Assembly (NCBI RefSeq): GCF_900129705.1
Contig: NZ_FQWO01000016.1
Span: 1-64,000 of the forward strand
DNA from: Flavobacterium granuli
GTDB lineage: Bacteria; Bacteroidota; Bacteroidia; Flavobacteriales; Flavobacteriaceae
DNA length: 64,000 nucleotides
Reading direction: 5' to 3'
Both the position numbers and the translations under genes were made by a program. The notes under the pieces were generated by a model. The model saw nothing but the letters and a program-made list of their open reading frames with translations, did not search any database and was not told where the DNA came from. Positions 1 to 8,887 of this stretch are shown here, one piece after another; the first letter of the stretch is position 1, and each line of letters begins with the position of its first letter.

Positions 1-58
1 TATGCTACTGTTACACTGCCTAATTCTAATTCAGATTTTATACAAAGTTAACGTCATT

Positions 59-478
59 TTATATTGCTTTTTTTGTAAAAAAATTAAACCTCGAAATGTC
101 ATAGGCCGATAAATCTCTCCAAGCCTGATCAATATCATCCTCGGCATTTTCTACCGCTTTTCTGATGGCCGAATCACCACCGGCTATGATGCCTATAATC
201 CAGTTGTCCGGAACGCCAAAAGTAGGAGGACATTCAGAGGCATCAAGAATACCAATTCGTCCCGAGGTGCCCGCTCCGATATAAAATAGTCTTCCGCCGA
301 GTTTCATTTTAGAAACAATACTATCGACTAATTTTTCAATATTTGGAATTTGTTTTTCAACGATATCAGCGACTTTTTTATCTTCATTATTTATATTGGA
401 GAGTAGCTCATTTGTACTCATTTTATCTAAGTTAGAGTAGAGGGATTCCTGTTCTGTATCTGGGTTGGTTTTGGCCAT
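59..478 (-). pseudogene. murQ: N-acetylmuramic acid 6-phosphate etherase, truncated
   Basis: MurQ cleaves the lactyl ether of MurNAc-6-P in the cytoplasm, giving GlcNAc-6-P and D-lactate. The 139-residue frame holds the N-terminal half of the SIS-fold enzyme: [10 protein letters not shown] near the start, [20 protein letters not shown] around residues 66-85, and [17 protein letters not shown] around 99-115. The family is usually about 270-300 residues. Similarity stops near residue 128, just before the expected IGIAASG segment. The frame then reads into an unrelated AT-rich tail and stops. The remaining 58 bases of the window do not resume MurQ in any frame. It lies 68 bases downstream of namZ in the same direction. 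It may have been broken by an insertion starting left of the window, by a deletion, or by an assembly join. The half enzyme is unlikely to be active. Confidence 0.85.
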
Positions 479-546
479 TTTGTGTAGTATTAACGGTTTA
501 GAGATGTTTTTTTTTAGACTTATTTAGCGAATGAGTAAGCATTGAT

Positions 547-1740
547 TTAATAGATTAGATATTTCACTCTCATTTTTTTGAAGGAAGTCAAATCTTTCTG
601 CCAACTTTTTCTTATTTTATTTTCAGGAGTTCCGCTTTCAATTTGCTGTTGTAATTTTTTGGTTCCGGCAAGTTTGGTAAAAAAAGGATTAAAGAATTTA
701 GTTTTGTCAGTGGTATTTTGATAGGCTTTAATGAGCCATTTTAGTTCTAGTTGGTTTAGTTTAGGATAGCTGGTCAAATCTTCGCCAAAGCATTTTTTTC
801 CATTATAGAGCGGATCTTTTGCTCCAAAATTGGGTTTAGGAGTAAAACTGAAATTGCTTTTAGTTAAAAAAGGAGAGCCATAAATTTGGAATTGTTTTTC
901 GGTTCCACGACCCACACTTACATTAGTGCCTTCAAAAAAGCATAAACTTGCATATAGATTTATAGATTGGTCGTTGGGTAAATTTGGCGAAGGTTTTACA
1001 GGCAAGCTATAGTCCATTTTTCGGTTATAGCTCGAACAAGGAATTACGGTCAACTTACATTGGGCCGCATTTTTTAGCCATTTTTCGCCATTAATCATTT
1101 GAGCATATTCCCCGATGGTCATTCCGTGAAGAAGTGGAATAGGGTGCATGCCTACAAAACTTGTAAACTCTTTTTCCAAAAGCGGTCCGTCAACAATCGC
1201 CCCGTTAGGATTGGGTCTGTCAAGAACTATAAGCGGAATTTTATTTTCGGCACAGGCCTCCATCACATAATGCAAAGAAGAAATATAGGTATAAAAACGT
1301 GCCCCTACATCCTGCAAATCAAATATCATAATGTCAATTCCGGCTAATTGTTCCGGCTTGGGTTTTTTGTTATCTCCATAAAGAGAAATGATTGAGAGTC
1401 CGGTTTGGGCATCTTTTCCATCAACAACATGTTCACCCGCATCAGCAGTACCTCTAAAACCGTGTTCAGGGGCAAAAATGGTTTGAATTGTTATTTTTTT
1501 TGCCAATAAAAAATCGACCAAATGTGTTTTGTCAGATAAAATCCCTGTTTGATTGGTAATGATTCCTACTTTCTTATCTTTTAATAAAGGCAGGTATTTT
1601 TCATAATTATCAGCACCGGTTTTGATTGTAGTATTCTCGTTTTCTTTTGTGTTGTTTTTTTCAACAGCTTGGAATGAATAGCAATTGATATTAATTATTA
1701 AGATTAAAATATAAATACTATTTTTAAAGGAATTGTACAT
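547..1740 (-). CDS. namZ: Exo-beta-N-acetylmuramidase NamZ (DUF1343)
   Basis: NamZ-type (DUF1343, GH171) enzymes remove terminal MurNAc from peptidoglycan fragments outside the cytoplasm. The 397-residue protein has an N-terminal hydrophobic stretch (about residues 9-24) that reads as an export signal. It then has family hallmarks: KVGIITNQTG (57-66), FAPEHGFRG (89-97), IMIFDLQDVGARFYTYISSL, DRPNPNG and EGTNVSVGRGTE. Length is normal for the family. It sits between the SusC/SusD/DUF4397 genes and murQ on the same strand, which fits a MurNAc harvesting route: import, hydrolysis, then ether cleavage. A hairpin separates it from the upstream DUF4397 gene, so it may have its own transcript level. 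Confidence 0.9.
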   Translation of the reverse strand: MYNSFKNSIYILILIININCYSFQAVEKNNTKENENTTIKTGADNYEKYLPLLKDKKVGIITNQTGILSDKTHLVDFLLAKKITIQTIFAPEHGFRGTADAGEHVVDGKDAQTGLSIISLYGDNKKPKPEQLAGIDIMIFDLQDVGARFYTYISSLHYVMEACAENKIPLIVLDRPNPNGAIVDGPLLEKEFTSFVGMHPIPLLHGMTIGEYAQMINGEKWLKNAAQCKLTVIPCSSYNRKMDYSLPVKPSPNLPNDQSINLYASLCFFEGTNVSVGRGTEKQFQIYGSPFLTKSNFSFTPKPNFGAKDPLYNGKKCFGEDLTSYPKLNQLELKWLIKAYQNTTDKTKFFNPFFTKLAGTKKLQQQIESGTPENKIRKSWQKDLTSFKKMRVKYLIY

Positions 1741-1880
1741 ATTTGAGTGTTTTTTAAAATGATAAATTAATCAAAAGCTTCAAGTATAAATATGCAGTTG
1801 AATCAAATTTTCAATGAAAAATCATAAAATAAAAAATATTTTTATATGGAAAAGACTAATTCTTATAATGAATTAAATCA

Positions 1881-1911
1881 AACCACTTTAGAGTTGTTGT
1901 CTAAAGTGGTT
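1881..1911 (-). terminator. Intercistronic hairpin between DUF4397 gene and namZ
   Basis: A perfect 12-bp inverted repeat (arms 1881-1892 and 1900-1911, 7-base loop) lies 13 bases past the DUF4397 stop on the minus strand. The run that follows (TTTGATTTAATT) is only partly T-rich. It is either a weak terminator or a processing hairpin that sets namZ and murQ expression below that of the import genes. Confidence 0.6.
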
Positions 1912-1923
1912 CAAATAAGATAA

Positions 1924-2853
1924 TTAGTTATTGGTGTACCATCCAATAGTGGGTATATTTACAGTAGCACTTGGTGCGCCAGCAGATAATCCTCCGAGGA
2001 ATCCTCTACAGAAAATTGTGTAAATTCTACCAGCTCTTGGAACAAAAATACCAGTTCCTGAGTTAGCCTGATTTGCTATAAGAGAAGGAGAAGCAAGAGT
2101 AGGATTATTTGTTACTGAGCCCGGAACACGTAATTGTATCTGATATCCTCTTGCATCAGATGGGTCTTGTGCTTCAATAGCGATAAATTTCTCGTCTCCA
2201 CCTTTGAAAGTTACGTTTTTGTAGGTTTGAATCTCTTTTGTCACCGTGGTAGCCGCACCAGAAATAGAAGTAGTTTTAATGATTCCTAAATCAAAACCAG
2301 TAAAGGGAGTATTACTTATTACATTGATAAAGCGTATATATGCTTTGGTCTTGTCTAAAGCTACTGAAAAGTCGTCATTAATTTGATAAGTAGAATAGGT
2401 TACAGGGGCGATGTTTGGAGGTGATCCAATTAAGAAATTACTGTAATATTTTCCTTTTTCAGTCACCAATTTTCCAGCAACACGTTCTACCGCAGGAATT
2501 TCAGGGGCTGTAGAGGTGGCTGCAATTTTAGGAGTCACAACACTGAATGGTTGATCACCCGATTGTACCAAACCATAAAGAGTTACGGGGTAAACAGAAC
2601 CAAATGTAGTTCCAATAGGGAGACCAACAGTGACTCCAACGGAAGAAATTTTATCGGCTCCCATAAAATAGTTTACTTGAAAATTAGTTCCATTAGAACC
2701 AACAGCAGAATGAATAAATTTTACATTAGCGGTGTTTTTAGGAGCGCTTGTTGCATAAGGCGTGAAATCGTGTTCGTCTCCACATGAGGCTAACATTGCC
2801 AATACTAGGAGTGGTAAAGTCACCTTTTTTATTGTGTTAAATATATTTTTCAT
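1924..2853 (-). CDS. DUF4397-domain lipoprotein
   Basis: This 309-residue protein has a lipoprotein signal with the lipobox LASC (cysteine near residue 24). The body matches the DUF4397 pattern: repeated beta-rich segments beginning NVKFIHSAVGS, and IRFINVISNTPFTGFDLGI further on. Such proteins are surface or periplasmic lipoproteins of unknown biochemical role. They often sit directly after SusC/SusD pairs. Here the start is 26 bases downstream of the SusD stop, so it is probably an accessory surface protein of the same import complex, perhaps helping bind the ligand. No catalytic motif is visible. Confidence 0.8.
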   Translation of the reverse strand: MKNIFNTIKKVTLPLLVLAMLASCGDEHDFTPYATSAPKNTANVKFIHSAVGSNGTNFQVNYFMGADKISSVGVTVGLPIGTTFGSVYPVTLYGLVQSGDQPFSVVTPKIAATSTAPEIPAVERVAGKLVTEKGKYYSNFLIGSPPNIAPVTYSTYQINDDFSVALDKTKAYIRFINVISNTPFTGFDLGIIKTTSISGAATTVTKEIQTYKNVTFKGGDEKFIAIEAQDPSDARGYQIQLRVPGSVTNNPTLASPSLIANQANSGTGIFVPRAGRIYTIFCRGFLGGLSAGAPSATVNIPTIGWYTNN

Positions 2854-2879
2854 TTAATATGTTTTAAAGTTTTGATAAA

Positions 2880-4484
2880 TTACGGTTTAGAGTACCACAT
2901 TTCCACAGTATGATAATCCACTTTGTCTGCACCAATTGCTTGTAAAGAGGTAAAATTCCATACATATTCAGAATTAAATCTAGGACGTACTCGGTACGGC
3001 AATTTCCCCCCATTGTCGGCAAATAAACCACTACCAGTAGGAATAGCCATTGTTTTGTAGATATTTACATTGTCGTAGTGGTATTTACGCATATCTGTCC
3101 AAGCTTCTAAATTTCCAAAACCAAAGAGTGAAATGTATTTCTGAAGGATGATATGACTCATCGTCAAGTTGGCTTCTGCAGGAACCACGTTTATGTTAGT
3201 TAGAAAAGCTGTTTTTTCTGCAGTTGTTATGAGAGTTGTAATTGGGTAAGTTGTACTAACAACGGTATTTAAATTTACAAAATCAATGCTCGCTTCAATT
3301 CCTTTTTTGTATGCTTCCAAAGCCATAGTTTTATCTCCTTTAATGAAAGCTGCTTCGGCTTTGATAAATTGAATTTCAGCATAGGTCATAATAGGGAAGT
3401 TTGCTTTGTCTCTAAAAATATATCTACCAGGAGTGGTCACTGTTCCTGCCACAAAAGTACCCCAAAGGTTTGGAATTCTACTAGGCCCATTTGTTGATGA
3501 AGCTGTAGTATTTAAAGGGTTTCCTATGAAAGTGTATTTCGCTGGATCTGGATTTGCTGCCGATGCTGGAGCCGTTTCAGACAATCCAATTGATGGAGCT
3601 AGAATTCTGGACATACGTGGGTCGGTAGCTCCAGTAAAAACAGTTCCATTCATGACTCTAACCATAAAATCTGTTTGACGGAAATTGGCAAAATTGTTTC
3701 TACCAGGCCCATTGAAATTAGAGTCAGCAGATACCGTTCCATTGTAATTAATCAAGGCATTGTCTGTATTAGAAGCCAAAGACTTATCACATGCTTCAAT
3801 TACTTTATCAGGATTATAAGTTGATTTATTGATTTGATTGTTCAAATTACGAGCTACAATACCCCAAGCAAATTTAGTCCATTTGGCTCTGTCTCCGTTA
3901 TACATTTTGTCACCTACACCAGTGTAAGTAGCTGAAACTTTACCATCAGTACGTGCTAGATCGGCTATTCCTTCGTTTATCAAACGCAATACTTCAGCGT
4001 AAACCTTGTCTTGAGTTACATAGTCAAACGACATACGTTGTGTAAAGGCTTGATCAAAATCAATCAATTCGGAATGATAATCTGTAGCCACTTGCCATGA
4101 CCATGCTCTAATTACTTTTGAAATACCTGTAATGTCGTGGCGTTCTTCGGCCACTGCTTTTTCTTGCATTCGGGTTATATTTAAACCGAGCGTAAAATAA
4201 GCCATTTTCCAAATATCCCCCCCTTGATCATTGTTTGCAACATATCCGTATCTGTCCCATTCGTTTCCAGTAGTTGCATTACTGAAATATTGGACATATC
4301 TCCCTAAATAGCGATTGTCAAATTGCAATCCTACAGCCATTTGTTGTTCAATTGGCGGCAACAAAGCTTGCGCAGAAACGTCAACAGGGAAACTAGGATT
4401 TACGTTTAAATCTTGTAAGTTATCACACGAAACTACAGTGGTCAATAAACCTAGTGTAGCTATATATTTTTTTATATTTTTCAT
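2880..4484 (-). CDS. SusD/RagB-family nutrient-binding lipoprotein (SusD-like 2 type)
   Basis: SusD-like proteins form the substrate-binding lid over a SusC channel on the outer membrane. The 534-residue product begins with a lipoprotein signal ending in VVSC (cysteine near residue 20), followed by NLQDLNVNPSFP, the typical start of the SusD-like 2 group. The C-terminal half has the usual tetratricopeptide-like helices, for example YAEIQFIKAEAAFIKGDK and the late LQKYISLFGFGNLEAWTDMR region. It begins 12 bases after the SusC stop and clearly forms a pair with it. The presence of namZ and murQ downstream suggests a ligand made of peptidoglycan or MurNAc-containing muropeptides. That is an inference from context. 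Confidence 0.93.
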   Translation of the reverse strand: MKNIKKYIATLGLLTTVVSCDNLQDLNVNPSFPVDVSAQALLPPIEQQMAVGLQFDNRYLGRYVQYFSNATTGNEWDRYGYVANNDQGGDIWKMAYFTLGLNITRMQEKAVAEERHDITGISKVIRAWSWQVATDYHSELIDFDQAFTQRMSFDYVTQDKVYAEVLRLINEGIADLARTDGKVSATYTGVGDKMYNGDRAKWTKFAWGIVARNLNNQINKSTYNPDKVIEACDKSLASNTDNALINYNGTVSADSNFNGPGRNNFANFRQTDFMVRVMNGTVFTGATDPRMSRILAPSIGLSETAPASAANPDPAKYTFIGNPLNTTASSTNGPSRIPNLWGTFVAGTVTTPGRYIFRDKANFPIMTYAEIQFIKAEAAFIKGDKTMALEAYKKGIEASIDFVNLNTVVSTTYPITTLITTAEKTAFLTNINVVPAEANLTMSHIILQKYISLFGFGNLEAWTDMRKYHYDNVNIYKTMAIPTGSGLFADNGGKLPYRVRPRFNSEYVWNFTSLQAIGADKVDYHTVEMWYSKP

Positions 4485-4496
4485 TTTATATATGTA

Positions 4497-7400
4497 TTAA
4501 AATCCTAATTTTACTCCAATATTCAAACCTCTAGGCGTAGAAACTGTTCCAAAGTCAAAGCCAACTCCTCCAGCGCCACCAGCAGAAGCATTTAGTCCGT
4601 TAACTGCTGGATCTGCACCTGTATAATTAGTTATCATAAAAGCATCAGTCATCGTTATATTGAAAGATAAAGATTTAATGGCTGTTTTCTGTAATGTTTC
4701 TGAAGGCATTCTATAGCTCAACGTAATATCTCTCATTCTCAACCAATTAATATCTTTTTCTATAAAATCAGCATCTACAGCACCAGATCTATAATATTCA
4801 TTTTGTAAATAAGGAGTTACTGCGATGTTATTTTGAGTAGGAGTGGCTGAGTTTTCTAATCCGTCTCTTAGTACACCTTGTACAACGCGAGGTTGTTCTC
4901 TGTCTAAAGTTCTTGTGGAGATTCCGTTTTGGTACATCCAAAATTCGGTACCGTTAAATATATCTCCACCTTTGCGAATATCTAATAATACTGATAAACT
5001 TAAGTTTTTGTATTTGAAAGTATTTTGAAAACCAATTACAAAATCAGGATTTCTGTCTCCAGCTATAATAAAGTTCGGGTCTTTAAGAGGGTAACCTGTA
5101 CTTGGATCTACTAATATTTGGCCTGAATTATTTTTCAAATAATCTACAGCTGTTATTGTAGTCAAAGGATTGCCTACTTTTACACCGCCTCTAACGTTAT
5201 TGTATAGCCAAGTGTCAGAAAGATAATATTCCGTCACAGCATCAGGAAGATTCAATAGTTCAGAGCGAGTTTTATTGAAATTGGCACTCATATCCCAAGA
5301 AAAATTAGTAGTTTTCACTGGAGTAGAATTTAAAGTAATTTCTAAACCTTCGTTTCGTAGGTCTCCAAAATTAGCTGATGTTAATACAAATCCTGTTCCA
5401 TAACTTAAACGCATGTTTTTTAAGATAGGATCAACAGTTTTGGTGCTATAAACCGTAACATCTAATCCTAAACGGTCGTTGAAAAATTTCAACTCAGTAC
5501 CAAATTCGAACGATTTACGGAATTCAGGAATTAAATTTGGATTTGCACCCGTCACTCCATAAGCATATCCGCCATTTGTTGTCAATTGTGGTTGAAAAAC
5601 AGGAACTGCCGAATAAGGTGAAGGAATATTTGCGGCTTCAGCATAGGAGGCTCTTATTTTTCCGTAAGACAATGTATTTTTGTCTTTTAGACCAGGCAAG
5701 TTAGTAAACATAAAACTGCTTGAGGCCGAAGGATAAAAAAACGGATCTGGTAATACTGAAACCCAATCTTTACGTCCTGTTAAAGATAAAAAAACAATTT
5801 TATCATAATCCAAATTCAATTCTGTAAAGAAACCAATAATACGGCTTTGGATGATTCTCTCTTGTGATCTTTGTGTTGTAGCATCTGTATTATTGATAGA
5901 ATTAAAATTAGGGTCAAAATACTTGCTTCCTGATGTAGATAAAATTCTAAAATAATTATCGTTGATTGCATTACCAACCATAATTTTAGTATTGAATTTT
6001 CCAAAAGATTTGTTGGCAGTTCCTAAGAAAGTGGAGTTCAAGTTACTTGTACTATTATAGTAGGTTTCTATGAAGCCACCTGTTGAAGTTCCTGCAGCTG
6101 ATTCAGGGTGAATTGCCCTGAATCCTTGGCCTGAATTCACATCCCAACCTACACGAGCAGTAAAATTTAACCAAGATGCTGGGTCGTAAATTAATCCAAC
6201 ATTACTAACAAAACGGTTGTTCCAGTCAGTAGACAAGTTTTTATTTACATCCCAAAAAGGGTTATCCGTTTCTGTGTCTAAGGCTCCTGAAGTGATTTTT
6301 TTTCTTGTCCCGTCTATATTTAAATAATCGCGAACATCTAAGTTTTGAGGCCAACCTAATAATGTCAGTAAATAACCATTACTTCCTGTTAATCCTCCTG
6401 AACCCCCTTTTGATGCCTTTTGATTTTCAGATTTTGTAAAACTAAAAGTACCTTCGGATTTAAATTTAGGAGAAATTTTTGCAGTAGCATTCAGGCTTGC
6501 TGTTAATCGGTCGTAAGAAGTATTTGGAGTAATTCCTTCTTGGTTTAAATTGCTCAAAGATAATCTGTAAGAAGAGGTTTCAGTGCCTGCTTCAAACGAT
6601 AAATTATGAGTGGTAGAAGTGCCTATTTTAAAAAAATCACCAATATTATCATAGAGTTTTGTTCCAGGAGTAAAAGCTTCTCCAAATTGTCTTCTGTAAT
6701 CCGTATTAGTGATTCCTCCAGACCCCCTTTGATAGACTTTTTGAGTTTCAGGAAAACGATAGATTTGATCTAATCTAGTATTGGTAGAATAGCTAACTCT
6801 TCCAACTCCTTTTCTTCCTTTTTTTGTAGTAATAACAATAGCACCATTACCAGCCTGCATACCATAAAGAGCAGCAGCTTCTGGACCTTTTAGTATCGTA
6901 ATTGACTCAATATCTTCGGGGTTAATATCCGCACCTCTATTGGTGTAATCTTGGTTTCTATTTGGAGCATTTGAAATCATTAAACCTTGGTCTAATGTTT
7001 CGTTACTCACGGGTAAACCATCTACGATATATAGAGGGGTATTGTTACCACTTAAAGAGTTTACACCTCTTAATTGAATAGCAGATGAGGCTCCAGGAGC
7101 TCCAGTACTACTTGTAACTGTTAAGCCTGCAATACGACCTTGCAGTGCGTTGGCAAAATTAGAACGTTGGGTGTCGGCAATTTCCTGTCCTTTAACCGCT
7201 TGTGCAGCATATCCTAAAGAAGATTTGTCTAAAGTTCGACCCATAGATCCGACAATTACTATTTCTTTTAGACTTTGTACACCTTCGGTTAAAATTATGT
7301 TCATTGAAGAACTTGTTATTTTTACTTCTTTAGTTTCAAAACCAATAAAACTAATGCTCAGAATATCTGAAGATATTGCTTTAATTGCGAATTTCCCATC

Positions 7401-7565
7401 AAAATCGGTCGTGGTACTAGTAGCAGTACCTTTAATAAGAACTGTAGCTCCCGGGATAGGAATACCATCGGCTTTATTTTTTACAGTTCCAGTTATTGTT
7501 TTTGTTTGCGCAAAGGTAGTTTGGACCAACAAAAACAAGAATGAAATAAGGAATGATTTCTTCAT
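4497..7565 (-). CDS. SusC/RagA-family TonB-dependent outer-membrane transporter
   Basis: This is the large outer-membrane channel of the first SusCD pair, energised by TonB. I place the start at the ATG at 7565 (MKKSFLISFLFLL), giving about 1022 residues. An upstream in-frame ATG at 7598 would place its codon over the likely -7 box. Order: signal peptide ending near TTFAQ, a carboxypeptidase-like regulatory domain (ITGTVKNKADGIPIPGATV), a plug with GRIAGLTV and the SusC hallmark PLYIVDGLPV, then the long beta-barrel ending in aromatic F (GVKLGF). There is no STN domain, so control is probably by the neighbouring DeoR regulator and not by an anti-sigma pathway. SusD follows after 12 bases. Confidence 0.95.
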   Translation of the reverse strand: MKKSFLISFLFLLVQTTFAQTKTITGTVKNKADGIPIPGATVLIKGTATSTTTDFDGKFAIKAISSDILSISFIGFETKEVKITSSSMNIILTEGVQSLKEIVIVGSMGRTLDKSSLGYAAQAVKGQEIADTQRSNFANALQGRIAGLTVTSSTGAPGASSAIQLRGVNSLSGNNTPLYIVDGLPVSNETLDQGLMISNAPNRNQDYTNRGADINPEDIESITILKGPEAAALYGMQAGNGAIVITTKKGRKGVGRVSYSTNTRLDQIYRFPETQKVYQRGSGGITNTDYRRQFGEAFTPGTKLYDNIGDFFKIGTSTTHNLSFEAGTETSSYRLSLSNLNQEGITPNTSYDRLTASLNATAKISPKFKSEGTFSFTKSENQKASKGGSGGLTGSNGYLLTLLGWPQNLDVRDYLNIDGTRKKITSGALDTETDNPFWDVNKNLSTDWNNRFVSNVGLIYDPASWLNFTARVGWDVNSGQGFRAIHPESAAGTSTGGFIETYYNSTSNLNSTFLGTANKSFGKFNTKIMVGNAINDNYFRILSTSGSKYFDPNFNSINNTDATTQRSQERIIQSRIIGFFTELNLDYDKIVFLSLTGRKDWVSVLPDPFFYPSASSSFMFTNLPGLKDKNTLSYGKIRASYAEAANIPSPYSAVPVFQPQLTTNGGYAYGVTGANPNLIPEFRKSFEFGTELKFFNDRLGLDVTVYSTKTVDPILKNMRLSYGTGFVLTSANFGDLRNEGLEITLNSTPVKTTNFSWDMSANFNKTRSELLNLPDAVTEYYLSDTWLYNNVRGGVKVGNPLTTITAVDYLKNNSGQILVDPSTGYPLKDPNFIIAGDRNPDFVIGFQNTFKYKNLSLSVLLDIRKGGDIFNGTEFWMYQNGISTRTLDREQPRVVQGVLRDGLENSATPTQNNIAVTPYLQNEYYRSGAVDADFIEKDINWLRMRDITLSYRMPSETLQKTAIKSLSFNITMTDAFMITNYTGADPAVNGLNASAGGAGGVGFDFGTVSTPRGLNIGVKLGF

Positions 7566-7595
7566 AATTATTTTGGTTTTTTTATGGTTATTTAG

Positions 7596-7631
7596 CAAAT
7601 ATATTTAAATATTGCATATAAATGCAATATT
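7596..7631 (-). promoter_or_regulatory. susC promoter overlapped by a perfect inverted repeat (candidate operator)
   Basis: On the minus strand TATATTTG (7596-7603) is a canonical Bacteroidota -7 box, and ATTG (7625-7628) lies 21 bases upstream as a -33 element. A perfect 10-bp inverted repeat with a 4-base spacer (arms 7608-7617 and 7622-7631, half site ATGCAATATT) covers the space between the two boxes and the -33 element. A protein bound there would block polymerase. The divergent DeoR-family protein is the obvious candidate. Confidence 0.7.
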
Positions 7632-7660
7632 TGATGTTTATTTTAAAAAAATAAACTGAA

Positions 7661-7680
7661 TAACGCAAAATAATGCAAAT
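7661..7680. promoter_or_regulatory. Candidate DeoR box, tandem TAAYGCAAAW half sites
   Basis: TAACGCAAAA and TAATGCAAAT stand directly next to each other, a 10-bp direct repeat, in the intergenic region between susC and the DeoR gene. The same pattern recurs at 8615-8634 before the dehydrogenase gene, matching at 15 of 20 positions. DeoR/GlpR proteins commonly bind repeated short half sites. The assignment to this regulator is inference. Confidence 0.5.
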
Positions 7681-7772
7681 TTAAACTGTTTTTGAACTAT
7701 ATATAAGGATGGAATATTGAAATATTTCCAATTGTTGCAAAGTTGTCTCTATAATTGAATTAAATTATTTGA

Positions 7773-7780
7773 TATATTTG
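7773..7780 (+). promoter_or_regulatory. -7 box of the DeoR-family gene
   Basis: TATATTTG matches the TAnnTTTG consensus and lies 23 bases before the ATG at 7804. No clear -33 TTTG is found at 19-21 bases upstream, so this promoter may be weak or activator dependent. Confidence 0.5.
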
Positions 7781-7803
7781 TGGTGAATTTAAATTTTTAA
7801 AAA

Positions 7804-8553
7804 ATGCTAAAAGCTGAAAGACATAAGTATATAATGACTAAACTGATTGAAGATGAAAAAGTTGTTACTGCAGATTTGGCTTTGGCTTTAGATTTGTCGG
7901 AAGATACGATAAGAAGAGACCTAAATGAGTTAGATCGCAAGAAGCTTCTTGAAAAAGTATATGGAGGGGCGATACAAACCGCGGAGAAAGCTGTTGATGT
8001 GTTTGATATTGTTATTTCAGCCGAGGAGGAAAAGAAAAGAATTGTTACAAAAGCGTTGTCTTTGCTGGCTGACGGACAGGTTATTATAATGAGTGGGGGG
8101 AGTACTAACTTGGTTTTTGCAAAGTTAATTCCTTCCGATTTGAAGGCGACGATTTACACCTATAGTTTGCGAATAGCGATGCAATTGTCGCAGCATCCGA
8201 ACATAGATTTGATATTTATAGGAGGTAAAATGCAGAAAAATGCAATGGTAACTATTGGTATGGATGTAATTCAGGTTTTGTCGAAGATTAAAGCTGACAT
8301 TTGTTTTATTGGCGCCAGTAGTATCAACATGAAACAAGGTTTGACAGAGATTGGTTATGAAGTGTCAATTGTTAAGAAAGCGATGATTGAGTCCTCTGAT
8401 AAAGTAGTTTCGATGTTTGCTTCCAATAAATTAAATACTAAAATGCCGCATGTAGTTTGTGAACTTAATCAGTTAGATACTATAGTTACAGAGCTGGAAC
8501 CTGAAGATGTTAGATTGGAAGAATATAGGAAAGCAGGGGTTTTTATATTGTAA
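7804..8553 (+). CDS. DeoR/GlpR-family transcriptional regulator
   Basis: The 249-residue protein has the usual family length and order. An N-terminal winged helix-turn-helix (about residues 5-58) contains the signature SEDTIRRDLNELDRKKLLEKVYGGA. A sugar-phosphate-sensing domain follows (about 75-235) with IIMSGGSTN and FIGASSINMKQGLTE. These regulators usually repress catabolic genes until a phosphorylated sugar binds. Divergent placement from susC, and ATGCAA repeats near both the susC promoter and the downstream dehydrogenase promoter, make it the likely regulator of the MurNAc locus. The effector could be MurNAc-6-P or GlcNAc-6-P (inference). Confidence 0.92.
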   Translation: MLKAERHKYIMTKLIEDEKVVTADLALALDLSEDTIRRDLNELDRKKLLEKVYGGAIQTAEKAVDVFDIVISAEEEKKRIVTKALSLLADGQVIIMSGGSTNLVFAKLIPSDLKATIYTYSLRIAMQLSQHPNIDLIFIGGKMQKNAMVTIGMDVIQVLSKIKADICFIGASSINMKQGLTEIGYEVSIVKKAMIESSDKVVSMFASNKLNTKMPHVVCELNQLDTIVTELEPEDVRLEEYRKAGVFIL

Positions 8554-8614
8554 TTTTAGTATTTAAGCATAGTTTGTGCGTTGTTTTGCATTTTGTTATT
8601 TTTTAAATGTTAAA

Positions 8615-8657
8615 TAATGCAAGATAATGTATTTGTTTCGTTTTTTGTTTATATTTG
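8615..8657 (+). promoter_or_regulatory. Candidate DeoR box and -7 box upstream of the dehydrogenase
   Basis: The 334-base gap between the DeoR gene and the dehydrogenase contains TAATGCAAGATAATGTATTT (8615-8634), a second copy of the tandem half-site pattern at 7661-7680. A -7 box TATATTTG follows at 8650-8657. The box covers the place where a -33 element would sit. The transcript would have a leader of about 220 bases before the ATG at 8888, in which I see no further feature. Confidence 0.5.
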
Positions 8658-8887
8658 TTAAACGATCTTTATCCAGTAATTCAGTTTTAAAAAATCATCA
8701 ATTAGATAAAAAAAATAATATTCCCAAGTTTCATCAATTGTTGCTTTGGAATTTGTTTTATTAATTCAATCCAAGAACAAACCGAAAATATAAAAATGTG
8801 TTTTAAAGTCGCTAATCGCTTCTTTGATTAAATAAGAAAGAACGCATACAGTTTTCATGTTTTTATAAAAAAAATAGCACCACATAA

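Noticed and set aside
1099-1347. Plus-strand frame inside namZ
   Set aside because: It is the shadow of a well-supported gene on the other strand. The same applies to the many other antisense frames inside susC, glyA, the dehydrogenase and others.
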